Below are positions 30,665-39,259 of a DNA stretch of 39,550 nucleotides, piece by piece. A program made the position numbers and the translations under genes. This DNA comes from a virus: positions 1 through 39,550 of the IMG/VR virus record IMGVR_UViG_3300037156_000198; one strand, 5' to 3'. How positions within the stretch are numbered: position 1 is the first letter of the stretch; every line of letters begins with the position of its first letter. The notes under the pieces were generated by a model. The model had not been told where the DNA came from and ran no database searches. It worked only from the letters and a program-made list of their open reading frames with translations.

Positions 30665-31765
30665 TTAGAGCGAAGATGCGCCTGAGCGGATTTTATAAAT
30701 CCAGCCTTGGTTCAAGATAGTTCCCGCGAACCACGCCATCCACGCCATCGTGCCCAGTTGGTTGAACGGGTCTGCCGCCCCGGCGGAGCCGAGCGGCTTG
30801 ACGATCAGCTCGACCGCCGGGGGGTTCTTCGGGTTGTACATCTCGAAGGAGTTCGTGGCGTGCATGTTGCCCAAGCCCACCGTGCCGATAGCTTCCTGAC
30901 CGTAAATAAAGCTGTCGTACACGTTGTTCGCTTTGTTGCTCGTCCCGCGCAAACCCGTAACGGACACTTTACCCGCGCCGACGGCGATGGTACTCACCTG
31001 AGTTGAACTCCAGCGAACGCCCTTGCACGCCCCGAACTCAAACGGCATAGTTTCGGTGTAACCCGCGTACTGCTCGACCGGGATGAACCCCACCAAGTTA
31101 CGGATGTCTTCCTCAACATCCACGTGGCAGATGCCGTAAAGGCTGGAGCGGATCGGAGTCGTGCCCACGTTGGTCGAGCCCATGCCGATAGGCGTGAACG
31201 TGCGGCCCGCGTTGTTATTGACCAGGTTGACCGCCGCCGAAATATCTCCGACCGAAATGCTCGAAGCCACGAACGACACACTCGCGCCGCCCCCTGCGTT
31301 GCCGTTGGAGTAGCGCACGTTCGTAGCGCCTTGGTAGGCGGCAAACATGAGCGCGTTCAGTGACTCGCCCGCATTCGCCCCGAGAGTGTCCAAGAACCGC
31401 ATCGCGCGAGTATTTACGCTAAATAGGTCGATTTCTTCACTGTACGCAATCGCGTTGCCCTTACGGGAAACTTGGGCCGTAGCGATACTGACCACGGGGG
31501 TCACGAAATTCACGCCCATGAAAATTGCGGGGTTGGCTCCGACTTCGCTGACGTTGGCGGTGACCACCCCCAGATTATTGAGGCGCTCCCACTTAACGCT
31601 GGAAGAGCCCGCGTTTTTCTCCAGTTTACCCGCGAGAGAGCCGTTAAAATACGGAAGTTTCTTGCGGGCGGCAGAAAGCAAGCCCTTCATCAACACGAAG
31701 TTGACGGGTTCGTTGATGTTACTCTGCCGTGTGACGGTATTTGAACTCACTGTTGCGTTAGCCAT
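30665..31765 (-). CDS. Major capsid protein, N4-gp56 family
   Basis: A 366-residue protein. Segments LAGKLEKNAGSSSVKWERLNNL, GVNFVTPVVSIATAQVSRKGNA and SEEIDLFSVNTRAMRFLDTL match the N4-gp56 type of major capsid protein, with a C-terminal PFNQLGTMAWMAWFAG. This family has the HK97 fold. It follows the scaffold gene and is followed by a strong hairpin, as is usual for the most abundant virion protein. Its ribosome site TTAGGAG lies within a short CTAAC/GTTAG inverted repeat (31,766-31,814 gap). Confidence 0.88.
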   Translation of the reverse strand: MANATVSSNTVTRQSNINEPVNFVLMKGLLSAARKKLPYFNGSLAGKLEKNAGSSSVKWERLNNLGVVTANVSEVGANPAIFMGVNFVTPVVSIATAQVSRKGNAIAYSEEIDLFSVNTRAMRFLDTLGANAGESLNALMFAAYQGATNVRYSNGNAGGGASVSFVASSISVGDISAAVNLVNNNAGRTFTPIGMGSTNVGTTPIRSSLYGICHVDVEEDIRNLVGFIPVEQYAGYTETMPFEFGACKGVRWSSTQVSTIAVGAGKVSVTGLRGTSNKANNVYDSFIYGQEAIGTVGLGNMHATNSFEMYNPKNPPAVELIVKPLGSAGAADPFNQLGTMAWMAWFAGTILNQGWIYKIRSGASSL

Positions 31766-31814
31766 TTGAGACTCCTAACAAATTGGGTTAGGGCCACAAC
31801 GATAAAAATCACGC

Positions 31815-32522
31815 TCAACCGCCGGAAAGCATCCGCTGCCACGCTTGCTCGAAAGCCGTGCCGCTCAGTCCTTCCAAAGCGTTGCCGCGCGAATCCGTCT
31901 CAGTCGTGGCCGAGGTAGATTGTGCCGCTTTCAAAGCGCGCCTATCCGCAGAGAGCTTGGGGTCAACGGTTCCCTCGAATTTTTTACTGACATCTTTCGA
32001 TATGACGGTCAGGGCCTTCTGCAACGCCGCTTTATGGGCGGGGGATGTGTTGCGGTTGTCCCATAACTGCTTAAATTTCGGGTCAGTCGTGGCCCTAGAT
32101 TCCAGTTCAAAACGCGCCAACTGAAGTTTTCCTTCGTCGGTGTAGGGAAGCCCGTCAAAACCCGCAGTTTCTTTCACGAATTTGGTCGCTTCGGTAATCT
32201 CTTCCTCTAGCCTCGCCGCCGCCCCCGCACGCTCTATCTGAGCCTGCCTTTGCAATTGCGCAGTCTGATTCTTTTCTATGGCGTTCGTCTTGTCCAGGAG
32301 CGATTGCAGAAACGCTTTATGCCCTTCCTCATACGCATCCGGTATCGCGTCGGGAATTGGCTTCGTTTCCACCGCCGCTACGGGGGCAGGAATTGCCGTG
32401 ATTTGAGCCTGTGACTCGGGTATGCCTGCCTCACGGTAGATGTCTTCCAGCGACTGCTCGGGGGCGACAACGGCGGGGGCGGCTATTTGGGATTCCGTTG
32501 TGCTAACGGTGGGTTCGTCCAT
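31815..32522 (-). CDS. Scaffolding protein (probable)
   Basis: A 235-residue, acidic, mostly helical protein just upstream of the capsid gene. Pro/Ala-rich N terminus, a Gln/Ala/Glu coiled-coil stretch (AIEKNQTAQLQRQAQIERAG) and a basic C-terminal part (SKDVSKKFEGTVDPKLSADR) are typical of phage scaffolds, which have little sequence conservation. The assignment is mainly by position, charge and helix content. TAGGAG precedes ATG 32,522. Confidence 0.7.
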   Translation of the reverse strand: MDEPTVSTTESQIAAPAVVAPEQSLEDIYREAGIPESQAQITAIPAPVAAVETKPIPDAIPDAYEEGHKAFLQSLLDKTNAIEKNQTAQLQRQAQIERAGAAARLEEEITEATKFVKETAGFDGLPYTDEGKLQLARFELESRATTDPKFKQLWDNRNTSPAHKAALQKALTVISKDVSKKFEGTVDPKLSADRRALKAAQSTSATTETDSRGNALEGLSGTAFEQAWQRMLSGG

Positions 32523-32546
32523 ACTATTCTCCTAAAGGTTAATTTG

Positions 32547-32753
32547 TCAATCGGTTTTCACTCCCGACGGGGAGATAATTCTAAAGATGGTTTCAAACAT
32601 CTGTAACTTGGCGGACTGAAATTTCATATCCTCCACATTGTTCGTTTTCGGGTCGTAGGGCGGAACCAGAGGCCGGGTAGCGGCTATCTCCCGCTTGAGT
32701 ATCTCAAATTCCGGGTACTGGGACAACACAGTTAAGTGGGCGTTATTTTTCAT
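32547..32753 (-). CDS. Small protein between portal and scaffold
   Basis: A 68-residue protein with no recognised motif: PEFEILKREIAATRPLVPP near the start and LQMFETIFRIISPSG at the end. It overlaps the portal gene stop by 4 bases and is therefore co-translated with it. A head assembly role is inferred from position. Confidence 0.65.
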   Translation of the reverse strand: MKNNAHLTVLSQYPEFEILKREIAATRPLVPPYDPKTNNVEDMKFQSAKLQMFETIFRIISPSGVKTD

Positions 32754-34879
32754 TCCGAAGCAACCCCCATTGCCCCCGCCTCGGGGGGCTCGATCGGCGG
32801 GGCGTTCTCGTGCTTCGCCACCGTAAGCTTGACCGTATGCTCAAACTTAGAAATCGCCGCGTCTAGTTCCGCCATTTTCAACTTATGCGCCTGGTCGCCC
32901 GTCATCACCCGATGGTCGAGCGCGAGCTGATCGGCCTTGAGATGCAACTCCGCCACATCTGTTGAGTGCTGCGTTTGAATCTTGGTCATCTTCGTATCGT
33001 GATCGAGCATCATCCGCTTCGTCTTTAGTGCCGTTTCCGCCTGTTCCTCCTTGAGTTGCTGCTGGAGTTGGGCGATTAACTGTGAAGCTTTCTGCAACTG
33101 GTCTTTCATTTCCGGCGGCACGCCATCCGTCGTCTTGATGAACCGTTCCGGCGACTTTACTCCCGCATCTTGATACATCTGTTTCATCGTCTCATCGAGG
33201 TCTATCTTCGCGGCTAAAGCTGGATGCCCGAGCATAAAACTGGAGACGTTGGAGAACGCCGCCATGCGTTTGTTCTCCCCCAGCACGCCTTTCGTCCCCA
33301 CCACCTCGAAATGCACTGTGGCCGGAAGGTCTTTCCGAGTTGTGCGTAGGAAGTCGGGAGAGTCTACGTCCGGGTCATAGAAACTGAAATCAAAAGTTTT
33401 GTTTGCCAGATTCAAGGCGTGCTGCATGTACAGAAACGTGCGCAGTGCGTCGTCCAGCTTAATGGCGAATCCGAATGGCCCCGCCTCGCTGTCCGCCTGC
33501 TTGGTGTCCACCTCGGCTTTAGTCGCACGCGACCCCACCTCGATCCCCGGTCTTCCTAGCGCAGACTTCATGGTTTCCATGCCGAACCGAACACCGGCAA
33601 GCGCCATTGCCGGGTCGCCAATCTTCAATTGTGTGAAGGTGGACGACCCCTTCGTAGCGGTTTTTGACCCTGGGGCTATCGTTGGCCCCCCATTTTCGAT
33701 GAACTCGGGGTCGTTGCCGTCGTAGACGATAGGGGGCCGGACGTTAAGCTGGACGGAGTTAACATACTCGTTTGCCAGAATTGACGTGATGCCCTGCATG
33801 GGGCTTTGTTTGATAATCGGGCTGTGGGCGTAAGGATCACGCACGTCCATGCGCTCGTAACCCTTGTAAACAATCGGGGCGTAGGGAGTTTTGTTGGCAT
33901 TCAGGTACACCAACTTACCGTTGGCCAGCACCGCCTTATAGTTTGGGTAAAACAAGTCGTCTACCGACACCGCCCCCTCGCCGCTGGACTTCGGGATAAC
34001 GATGTCCCCCCAGTACGTGTCCAGTTCAATGTCTTTGGTCGAGTTATCATTGACCGTGTGCTCGTTCTTGGGTATCTTTTTCAGCGCATCCTTGAACCAC
34101 CCATCCCCCTCTAGCTCGCAGAGTTCTACCAGCGCGTGCAGGGGCATATACGACCGGATAAACATCGACCCTGAGTAAAACATATTCGAGCCGACCAAAG
34201 ACGGCGATGGGTCAGGGTAACAGTTCCACATTGAGTGAGGCTTCCACACGGGTGAGGTGATGTCTTTCACCCGATCTCCTGTGAGATACATGCTCAGGGT
34301 GTCTTCCTCCACCTCCGCTACGAACCCCCCGTGGTGCAACGCTTCTTTTATGCTCAGTTCCACGCGATCCCGAAGTCCGAAGTCAATATGTTGCTGGGTC
34401 ATCATGGCGCGTAAACGCCCGTCTACCTGACGCTGTAGTCCTTTTTCGAGGCGTACATTCTCCCCGGTCTCCACGTCGAGGTCGGTGGGAGGTTCCACAT
34501 GCGCCTCGAACCAATTACGGGCGTTCGGGAACACCACGCGCATTAAGTCCGAGGTCATGACTTCGGAGGCCACCGCTAGATTCCCCAACTCGAAGGCATT
34601 CAGCCAGTCATCGTCCTGGCCCTCGCTCTCAAAGACGGGAGCTTCGAGGGCGATCTGTTGATCCACCGCCGTCCACTTCGCCTCATGGTTTTGTCGGAAA
34701 GGGCTGTTCTTGCGCTTGGCTAATTCGGTTTTTAAGATCGTTTCGACCCGTTTTAGGTCTTTATCCGTCAGCTTCGGCTCTTTCTTTTTCTTGCCCGCCT
34801 TCGGTTTTGGATCTTTCCCCCCCGTTTCGGGTTTAGTCGGGTCAGCGGGATTTATTTTTTCGTCGTCATCGTTCGGCAT
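32750..34879 (-). CDS. Portal protein
   Basis: A 709-residue protein of a length usual for short-tailed phage portals. It begins with a Lys/Asp/Pro-rich arm. The core contains SVWKPHSMWNCYPDPSPS-like (around residue 230), an ILANEYVNSVQLNVRPPIVYDGN stretch and GMETMKSALGRPGIE. The C-terminal ~120 residues are a long coiled coil (QLQKASQLIAQLQQQLKEEQ onward), probably the barrel or internal crown. It forms the dodecameric gate for packaging. The start overlaps the terminase stop (TAATG). Confidence 0.85.
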   Translation of the reverse strand: MPNDDDEKINPADPTKPETGGKDPKPKAGKKKKEPKLTDKDLKRVETILKTELAKRKNSPFRQNHEAKWTAVDQQIALEAPVFESEGQDDDWLNAFELGNLAVASEVMTSDLMRVVFPNARNWFEAHVEPPTDLDVETGENVRLEKGLQRQVDGRLRAMMTQQHIDFGLRDRVELSIKEALHHGGFVAEVEEDTLSMYLTGDRVKDITSPVWKPHSMWNCYPDPSPSLVGSNMFYSGSMFIRSYMPLHALVELCELEGDGWFKDALKKIPKNEHTVNDNSTKDIELDTYWGDIVIPKSSGEGAVSVDDLFYPNYKAVLANGKLVYLNANKTPYAPIVYKGYERMDVRDPYAHSPIIKQSPMQGITSILANEYVNSVQLNVRPPIVYDGNDPEFIENGGPTIAPGSKTATKGSSTFTQLKIGDPAMALAGVRFGMETMKSALGRPGIEVGSRATKAEVDTKQADSEAGPFGFAIKLDDALRTFLYMQHALNLANKTFDFSFYDPDVDSPDFLRTTRKDLPATVHFEVVGTKGVLGENKRMAAFSNVSSFMLGHPALAAKIDLDETMKQMYQDAGVKSPERFIKTTDGVPPEMKDQLQKASQLIAQLQQQLKEEQAETALKTKRMMLDHDTKMTKIQTQHSTDVAELHLKADQLALDHRVMTGDQAHKLKMAELDAAISKFEHTVKLTVAKHENAPPIEPPEAGAMGVASE

Positions 34880-36339
34880 TATCTATTTCCCCAGTTGCCG
34901 CGACCCTTGCGCGGCTTAAATACTTTACGTCGGACAACTTGCGTGCGTGCGTGGCGCAGCATCATGACTGCGTATCGGCACGCGTCGAGGACATTATCCC
35001 CCTGCTTGACGATCTCGCCTTTCAGGTTAGTATGGTACATTCGTTTCTCTTCAAAAAATAGCTTACACGACCGAAAAACTTTAAATCTGCCGGTCTGCAT
35101 CCGCTCGATCATTTCCGTGAGTGATGCCCACACGGAGTTCCCGCCTTCCCCCTCCTTTTGCCCCGCTTGGGGGGAGTTGGTCGCTTTCCACGGAAGAAAA
35201 TTGACCCCCTCGGCCACATAGTTTGATCGGAGTTGTTCGCCGGTGCCTTTTTCCGTGTTTAGCCCGTCGTGAGGCCACGCCACGGGAATCCACGTCCCCC
35301 ATGCGTTCAACGTGACGGCGTGAATCGCGGGCAACACCCGACTTTCACGGTATTCCGCCGTCACGTATACGATGTCGTTATCCCTGTCCCACGCGATTCT
35401 GGCCGCGCCGAACGGGTGATCCCACCCGAAATCTACCCCGTTGATTTGCGCCCAGTGTGCGGGTATCTCGAAAGGGTCTACCGTCAAGTCTTCGTCAGGA
35501 GTGGAGAATACAACCCCCGCGCCCATTAACGGGCTCCCGTTTCGACGCATTTCCCGCTCGTGCTCGGGGAATTTCTCAATCATGACTCGTTTCGTCTCTT
35601 CGCTCAGATGCGGCGCATCGTCCCACGTCAGGGTTGTGAGATATTGACCCTCTTTCAAGTCATTCATAAACTGCGCAACTGTGGCGGTCATTCCCTCTTC
35701 GGGGGTCATAGTCATGAATAGAATTGGGTCGCGTTGGGCGATCATCGCCCGTAGGAACTGAGATAGGACAGCTTGGGGAGGTTCTTCATCCATCCACCCT
35801 ACCTGAAATCCCACCCCCATGAAAGCTTTAAATCCTTGCTCGTATGCGCGCAGGTACAGGTTTGACATCCCATCGAATTTCCCGCCCGTAAAATGCTTGA
35901 CGGTGCAGGAATCGTAGGCGTTTGTCACACCCGCTTTTCGTGTCGGCTTGCCTATACAGTCAATCGGGATAGCCCCCGTCCCTAGTTTCTTTTCGTCTAA
36001 TGGGTCGCCTAAAAGCGCCAACTGGATAATATCTCGGGTTGAATTGTTCGTTACCCCCGCCGCTACGGCTTCTATCGGGTGCTGGTATCTTACGCCCGCA
36101 TACCAGATGGGATACCGACCCGTAAGGTGCATCGCCATTTCCATTGCGCCAAGTGTCGTCTTGCCAACTTGATTTCCCCCCAGCCCCAGTCGTTCCGTGG
36201 CGGGTCGCGTTGTGCCTTTGCCGACCGCATTATGGAACGCCAGTTGTTTGGGATAGGGGATATAGTATTCGAGTTTATAAATCTCTTTCCGACGTTCTAG
36301 CTGGGCGGCGAGAGCGGCGAAGGCACTCACCCCGCTCAT
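34879..36339 (-). CDS. Large terminase subunit
   Basis: A 486-residue packaging motor. ATPase motifs: Walker A GGNQVGKT (54-61), Walker B VGWMDEE (D184, E185) and a motif III-like LFMTMTPEEG. The C-terminal nuclease has GVDFGWDH with metal-binding Asp and later NVLDACRYAVMM. An open frame reaches 36,420, but its first 27 codons overlap the small membrane peptide gene; ATG 36,339 overlaps that gene's stop by 4 bases and is chosen. No small terminase was recognised next to it. Confidence 0.92.
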   Translation of the reverse strand: MSGVSAFAALAAQLERRKEIYKLEYYIPYPKQLAFHNAVGKGTTRPATERLGLGGNQVGKTTLGAMEMAMHLTGRYPIWYAGVRYQHPIEAVAAGVTNNSTRDIIQLALLGDPLDEKKLGTGAIPIDCIGKPTRKAGVTNAYDSCTVKHFTGGKFDGMSNLYLRAYEQGFKAFMGVGFQVGWMDEEPPQAVLSQFLRAMIAQRDPILFMTMTPEEGMTATVAQFMNDLKEGQYLTTLTWDDAPHLSEETKRVMIEKFPEHEREMRRNGSPLMGAGVVFSTPDEDLTVDPFEIPAHWAQINGVDFGWDHPFGAARIAWDRDNDIVYVTAEYRESRVLPAIHAVTLNAWGTWIPVAWPHDGLNTEKGTGEQLRSNYVAEGVNFLPWKATNSPQAGQKEGEGGNSVWASLTEMIERMQTGRFKVFRSCKLFFEEKRMYHTNLKGEIVKQGDNVLDACRYAVMMLRHARTQVVRRKVFKPRKGRGNWGNR

Positions 36340-36431
36340 GTAAAATGACCGACCGGAAACGCTACAACAGCCGCACAGAGAATCACCACAGGGGCGACGA
36401 GGCCGAGCCGGACGCGCCAATCTGGAAACAC
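36336..36431 (-). CDS. 31-residue membrane peptide before large terminase
   Basis: GTG 36,431 lies 9 bases after GGAG in the upstream gene's end. The peptide (MFPDWRVRLGL... VVILCAAVVAF) has one hydrophobic helix. Its stop overlaps the terminase ATG. It fills the gap between glycosyltransferase and terminase genes. Role unknown; a very short membrane protein in late genes could act in lysis timing, which is speculation. Confidence 0.5.
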   Translation of the reverse strand: MFPDWRVRLGLVAPVVILCAAVVAFPVGHFT

Positions 36432-36433
36432 GG

Positions 36434-37030
36434 CTATTCTCTCCAATACTGGCGGATCCAAGGACTCGTCATTTCGTGTGGGTTCGGGCGACCGTGGAAA
36501 ATTACGATCTTAGACCCGTTGGGCGGCACGATACGGCTGTGCGTTTTATACGATACACACCAACGCGCGGGGAAAATCTTGGACTCCGGCAGCATCGCGG
36601 TAATCACGTCTTGATCGCCGTGGAATTCTCGCGTCATACTCTTCTCAAAATCCGTCCAAACACGGGACACATCTTCGGCGGGATCGAACAGCATCACGCT
36701 CGAATTAAACCCCCCTACATTCCAGTCCTCGATGATGTGGAACCCGTCTAATGCCGCTAGTGCGTCTAGGCTATGGGTGACGACCACATCTAGGTCGAGG
36801 AAAAGGCACTTTCCGGTGAACAGCCCCGGCTTGAACAGGTATATTTTATTCCACCATCCCTCGAATCCCTTCGGGAGTGGCAAGGTCTTACACCGAAGCC
36901 CTTTCGGGTCATCGGTGTAACACACAAATTTATGGGGGATGGCCAGATTCCGCGCCACCATCGCCTGCAAGATGTGGACGTATCTCTTCGGGTATTTATT
37001 GCCCCAGCACACGCAAGCGACGGTCAGCAC
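36434..37030 (-). CDS. GT-A-type glycosyltransferase
   Basis: A 198-residue protein. The start MLTVACVCWGNKYPKRYV and FVCYTDDPKG, then KCLFLDLDVVV with a D79-L-D81 metal site, HGDQD and FHGRPNPHE match short glycosyltransferases found in phage genomes near packaging genes. It would transfer a sugar from a nucleotide-sugar using Mn2+. Acceptor unknown: modified phage DNA or a virion protein are alternatives. The start at 37,030 lies next to the Lys-rich gene end. Confidence 0.8.
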   Translation of the reverse strand: MLTVACVCWGNKYPKRYVHILQAMVARNLAIPHKFVCYTDDPKGLRCKTLPLPKGFEGWWNKIYLFKPGLFTGKCLFLDLDVVVTHSLDALAALDGFHIIEDWNVGGFNSSVMLFDPAEDVSRVWTDFEKSMTREFHGDQDVITAMLPESKIFPARWCVSYKTHSRIVPPNGSKIVIFHGRPNPHEMTSPWIRQYWRE

Positions 37031-37032
37031 GG

Positions 37033-37182
37033 TTACTTCTGGCCTTTGATCTTCGGGCTCTTTGACTCGGCTTTAGCCAACGACCCCGTTTTATGGGCGG
37101 TTTTCATGCGGTCGGTTTTAGCCATCGGGGCGTTGCCCTCTTTGGTTTTCTTCGACACTGCGGGTTTCTTAACGGCGCTCAT
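37033..37182 (-). CDS. 49-residue Lys-rich basic protein
   Basis: It reads MSAVKKPAVSKKTKEGN at the start and KSPKIKGQK at the end; about a quarter of residues are Lys. ATG 37,182 overlaps the upstream gene stop by 4 bases. Extended, Pro/Lys/Ala-rich sequence with no hydrophobic core suggests a disordered nucleic acid-binding protein, perhaps packaged with the genome. Function unproven. Confidence 0.55.
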   Translation of the reverse strand: MSAVKKPAVSKKTKEGNAPMAKTDRMKTAHKTGSLAKAESKSPKIKGQK

Positions 37183-37406
37183 GGCTTTGTGCCGCCCTTC
37201 CACCCTTTCGCCGTACTGCCGTCGGTATGGGTTTTACGGTTTTTACCACCCGGTTCCGAGTGTGTCGCTCCGCCGCCGTTTCCTACCGGACGATGGTTTT
37301 TAGCGATACTACCTCCCCCGGGGATCTTTACCGCGCCCGGTTTAGCGACATCGCCTTGTAAGTTCGTTTTCTTGCTCAATCCGTGCCGACCAACGCCTGT
37401 AACCAT
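37179..37406 (-). CDS. 75-residue Gly/Lys-rich basic protein
   Basis: MVTGVGRHGLSKK at the start; low complexity with many Gly, Lys, Asn and His and no acidic patches. ATG 37,406 follows TAGGAGAG. Like the next gene, it is probably disordered and nucleic acid-binding. The pair may act together since they overlap by 4 bases. Confidence 0.55.
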   Translation of the reverse strand: MVTGVGRHGLSKKTNLQGDVAKPGAVKIPGGGSIAKNHRPVGNGGGATHSEPGGKNRKTHTDGSTAKGWKGGTKP

Positions 37407-37428
37407 GATGCTCTCCTAGAAATGAAAA

Positions 37429-37803
37429 TTAACGAACGATTCCGTACCCCGTTAAGCCGAGTTCGTGCGCCATCAGGTGCTCGACCAGCATAGCGAAGCG
37501 GTGTTCCTTTTGGTAAGGTGCCCCCGGCTGATCGCCAGATTCTTCGCCGGTAGGGATGTTAGCATACGCCCCCTCCCCCATGTCGAACTCATCGACCATT
37601 TTCTGGGTAATCCCCCTTTTCCGGCACAATAACACTTCGATCAATTCGTGGATCGCCACCAAATGTTGGGAGTCTTCCGTCGGAAAATCCGACGTATCGT
37701 TCGACACCCGGATAACGAGGTTTCCTTCCTCGTCGTAAAACCAATCTCCGCAGGTATCGTACCGTTGTTGCGAGTGCGAGATAAACTCTAGTCGAATATT
37801 CAT
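37429..37803 (-). CDS. Conserved phage protein with HExxE motif
   Basis: A 124-residue protein. QHLVAIHELIEVLLCRK carries H52-E53-x-x-E56 and MVDEFDMGEG follows, a pattern seen in small late-region phage proteins; it resembles the HExxH core of metallopeptidases but with Glu in the last place. EHRFAMLVEHLMAHELGL near the end holds further His/Glu pairs. Start ATG 37,803 overlaps the zinc-ribbon gene stop; upstream codons to 37,923 belong to the zinc ribbon in another frame. Enzyme activity is uncertain. Confidence 0.7.
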   Translation of the reverse strand: MNIRLEFISHSQQRYDTCGDWFYDEEGNLVIRVSNDTSDFPTEDSQHLVAIHELIEVLLCRKRGITQKMVDEFDMGEGAYANIPTGEESGDQPGAPYQKEHRFAMLVEHLMAHELGLTGYGIVR

Positions 37804-37937
37804 GATCTGGTCGTCTCCGTGATTCGTTGCTGTTCCGAGTGCGCGCATAACGCACATTTGTGCCACACAATGGTGTAACCCGAGTAAACGTCTCGCTTGG
37901 CCAACATCGGCCCGTACCCGCATTCGGGGCAGATCAT
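37800..37937 (-). CDS. 45-residue zinc-ribbon protein
   Basis: Cysteines are arranged C3-x-x-C6 and C28-x-x-C31 (MICPECGYGPM ... WHKCALC), a four-cysteine zinc ribbon making up the whole protein. ATG 37,937 overlaps the upstream stop by 4 bases and its TGA overlaps the next ATG. Zinc ribbons of this size often bind DNA or partner proteins; small terminase or DNA-packaging helper are options, without evidence. Confidence 0.7.
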   Translation of the reverse strand: MICPECGYGPMLAKRDVYSGYTIVWHKCALCAHSEQQRITETTRS

Positions 37938-38881
37938 GTCGCGTACACCGTGCTGCCCCCCCAGTACGGGCTCGGGCCGAGAGGCACGTGCCAGTCGATT
38001 TCGTCGATTACCCCCTGCTCCGTCCCCGCGTCTGCTAAGTACACGTCTACCTGGGTTCCCGTCGCGGCGGCGATGTGCCATGCCGACGCGGGAACCGATA
38101 CTACCCGAGAGAGAACACTGCATAGCGCAATAACTCCTTCGATGTCGTCCCTCAGATCAATCCCTGTCTCGAGAAAATTAGGGTGGGTATCGTCGTACTG
38201 GAGATTTACCATTCCCGTCGGTAGGCAATCGGGGTTTACACTTCCGTGCCGCCCCTTCCAGCTAATCCCCGTCATCCCACGGTATTCCCCAAATTCTTCC
38301 AGCCGTGACGGATCGGGTTTCAAGAATGGTTTGCGCGGGAAATGCTCTGCACTTTGCCGGAACATCGGCAATAAATCTGCGGCGGGAACGAACGCGTCGA
38401 ACCCTGCCAAGATGTCATCTCTCGCGTCCACATGTCTCGTCTTCGTTATGAGCCCCGGAAGCGATCTCGCTAGGGGTGCCGCGAGGCGTTCGTCGCCACA
38501 GTACGTGACTTGCTCCGCACGAGTCATCGCTTCGGGTAAAACCGAGGCGAACAGCAATTCGTCCCCGATTCCCTGCTCGCCGATGACTAAAAGGCTTCTT
38601 ACGGAGTTTCTATCCCAGAAAGGAACTTCTGTCTGGCCGTAGCGCATCGTGGCCGCCCAGTTATCTCTGAACTGCCACCCGTCCCAATCCGAAAAATTAC
38701 GCCGCATAAGTCGGGCACAACATAGGTTGTGCCGTATTTTCGGCGAGAAAGTCGCATATACCTCCCGCTCGCCTCGACCTTTCAAGGATTTTTTAAATTT
38801 TCGCAGAGCTTGATCCACCTTTAGCCGCGATTCGCTGCTGCTGCGGCGGAGCATGAACTCTACGTCGGAGTACAGGCTCAT
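37934..38881 (-). CDS. GT-B glycosyltransferase, heptosyltransferase-like
   Basis: A 315-residue protein. LLVIGEQGIGDELLFASVLPEA (97-118) is the phosphate/nucleotide loop seen in glycosyltransferase family 9 and related TPR-linked enzymes; GISWKGRHG and later VVSVPASAWHIAAATGTQVDVYL correspond to the donor-binding second half. The first ~95 residues are basic and helical and not part of the core. It could glycosylate a virion or host surface molecule. The gene starts in a TAATG overlap with the upstream coiled-coil gene. Confidence 0.7.
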   Translation of the reverse strand: MSLYSDVEFMLRRSSSESRLKVDQALRKFKKSLKGRGEREVYATFSPKIRHNLCCARLMRRNFSDWDGWQFRDNWAATMRYGQTEVPFWDRNSVRSLLVIGEQGIGDELLFASVLPEAMTRAEQVTYCGDERLAAPLARSLPGLITKTRHVDARDDILAGFDAFVPAADLLPMFRQSAEHFPRKPFLKPDPSRLEEFGEYRGMTGISWKGRHGSVNPDCLPTGMVNLQYDDTHPNFLETGIDLRDDIEGVIALCSVLSRVVSVPASAWHIAAATGTQVDVYLADAGTEQGVIDEIDWHVPLGPSPYWGGSTVYAT

Positions 38882-39249
38882 TACGCGGCGGGGACTTTCG
38901 GAGTCTTTTTCTTTTCAGCTTCTTCAAACGCTCGAATCTTCGCTTTCAGTATCTCGTTTTCGTCCGCCAAGTCTTCTTCGCGTTTCAATTTGGCCTCGGC
39001 GGCTCGCTTCGCTTCCAAATTTTTCGCTTTTTCTTCGGGGGTTTCTTCAAAATCGCTCATGAAGTTAGACCACTCCCGATTCGGGTGAACTCCTCGGCAG
39101 TACACTGTTTTACCGAAATTAACAGCTACTTTTCCCTCGAAACTGGCTTTTTCAATGACGGCTTGGATGAGCTCTTCTCGGCGAACGGAGGATAAAGCCC
39201 CGTGGTCGGGCATTTTGGCGAGGACTTCGCTTTCTCGAACAATTGGCAT
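38881..39249 (-). CDS. Small protein with C-terminal coiled coil
   Basis: A 122-residue protein. N-terminal ~65 residues form a small domain (VRREELIQAVIEKASFEGKVAV ... GKTVYCRGVHPNREW). The rest is a strongly charged Lys/Glu/Ala coiled coil (PEEKAKNLEAKRAAEAKLKR) ending in PKVPAA. It may organise a complex of late proteins. Family not recognised. ATG 39,249 has an A-rich, weak ribosome site. Confidence 0.65.
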   Translation of the reverse strand: MPIVRESEVLAKMPDHGALSSVRREELIQAVIEKASFEGKVAVNFGKTVYCRGVHPNREWSNFMSDFEETPEEKAKNLEAKRAAEAKLKREEDLADENEILKAKIRAFEEAEKKKTPKVPAA

Positions 39250-39259
39250 ATTTTACTTT

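Noticed and set aside
32515-32550. TTGACA with a TAGTAT-like -10 on the minus strand before the scaffold gene
   Set aside because: The putative -10 overlaps the scaffold start codon and the ribosome site would be in the spacer, so a message from it could not carry the normal start.
36340-36420. N-terminal extension of the large terminase
   Set aside because: Cys/Arg-rich sequence not typical of terminases and it overlaps the small membrane peptide; the ATGA-coupled start at 36,339 is better.
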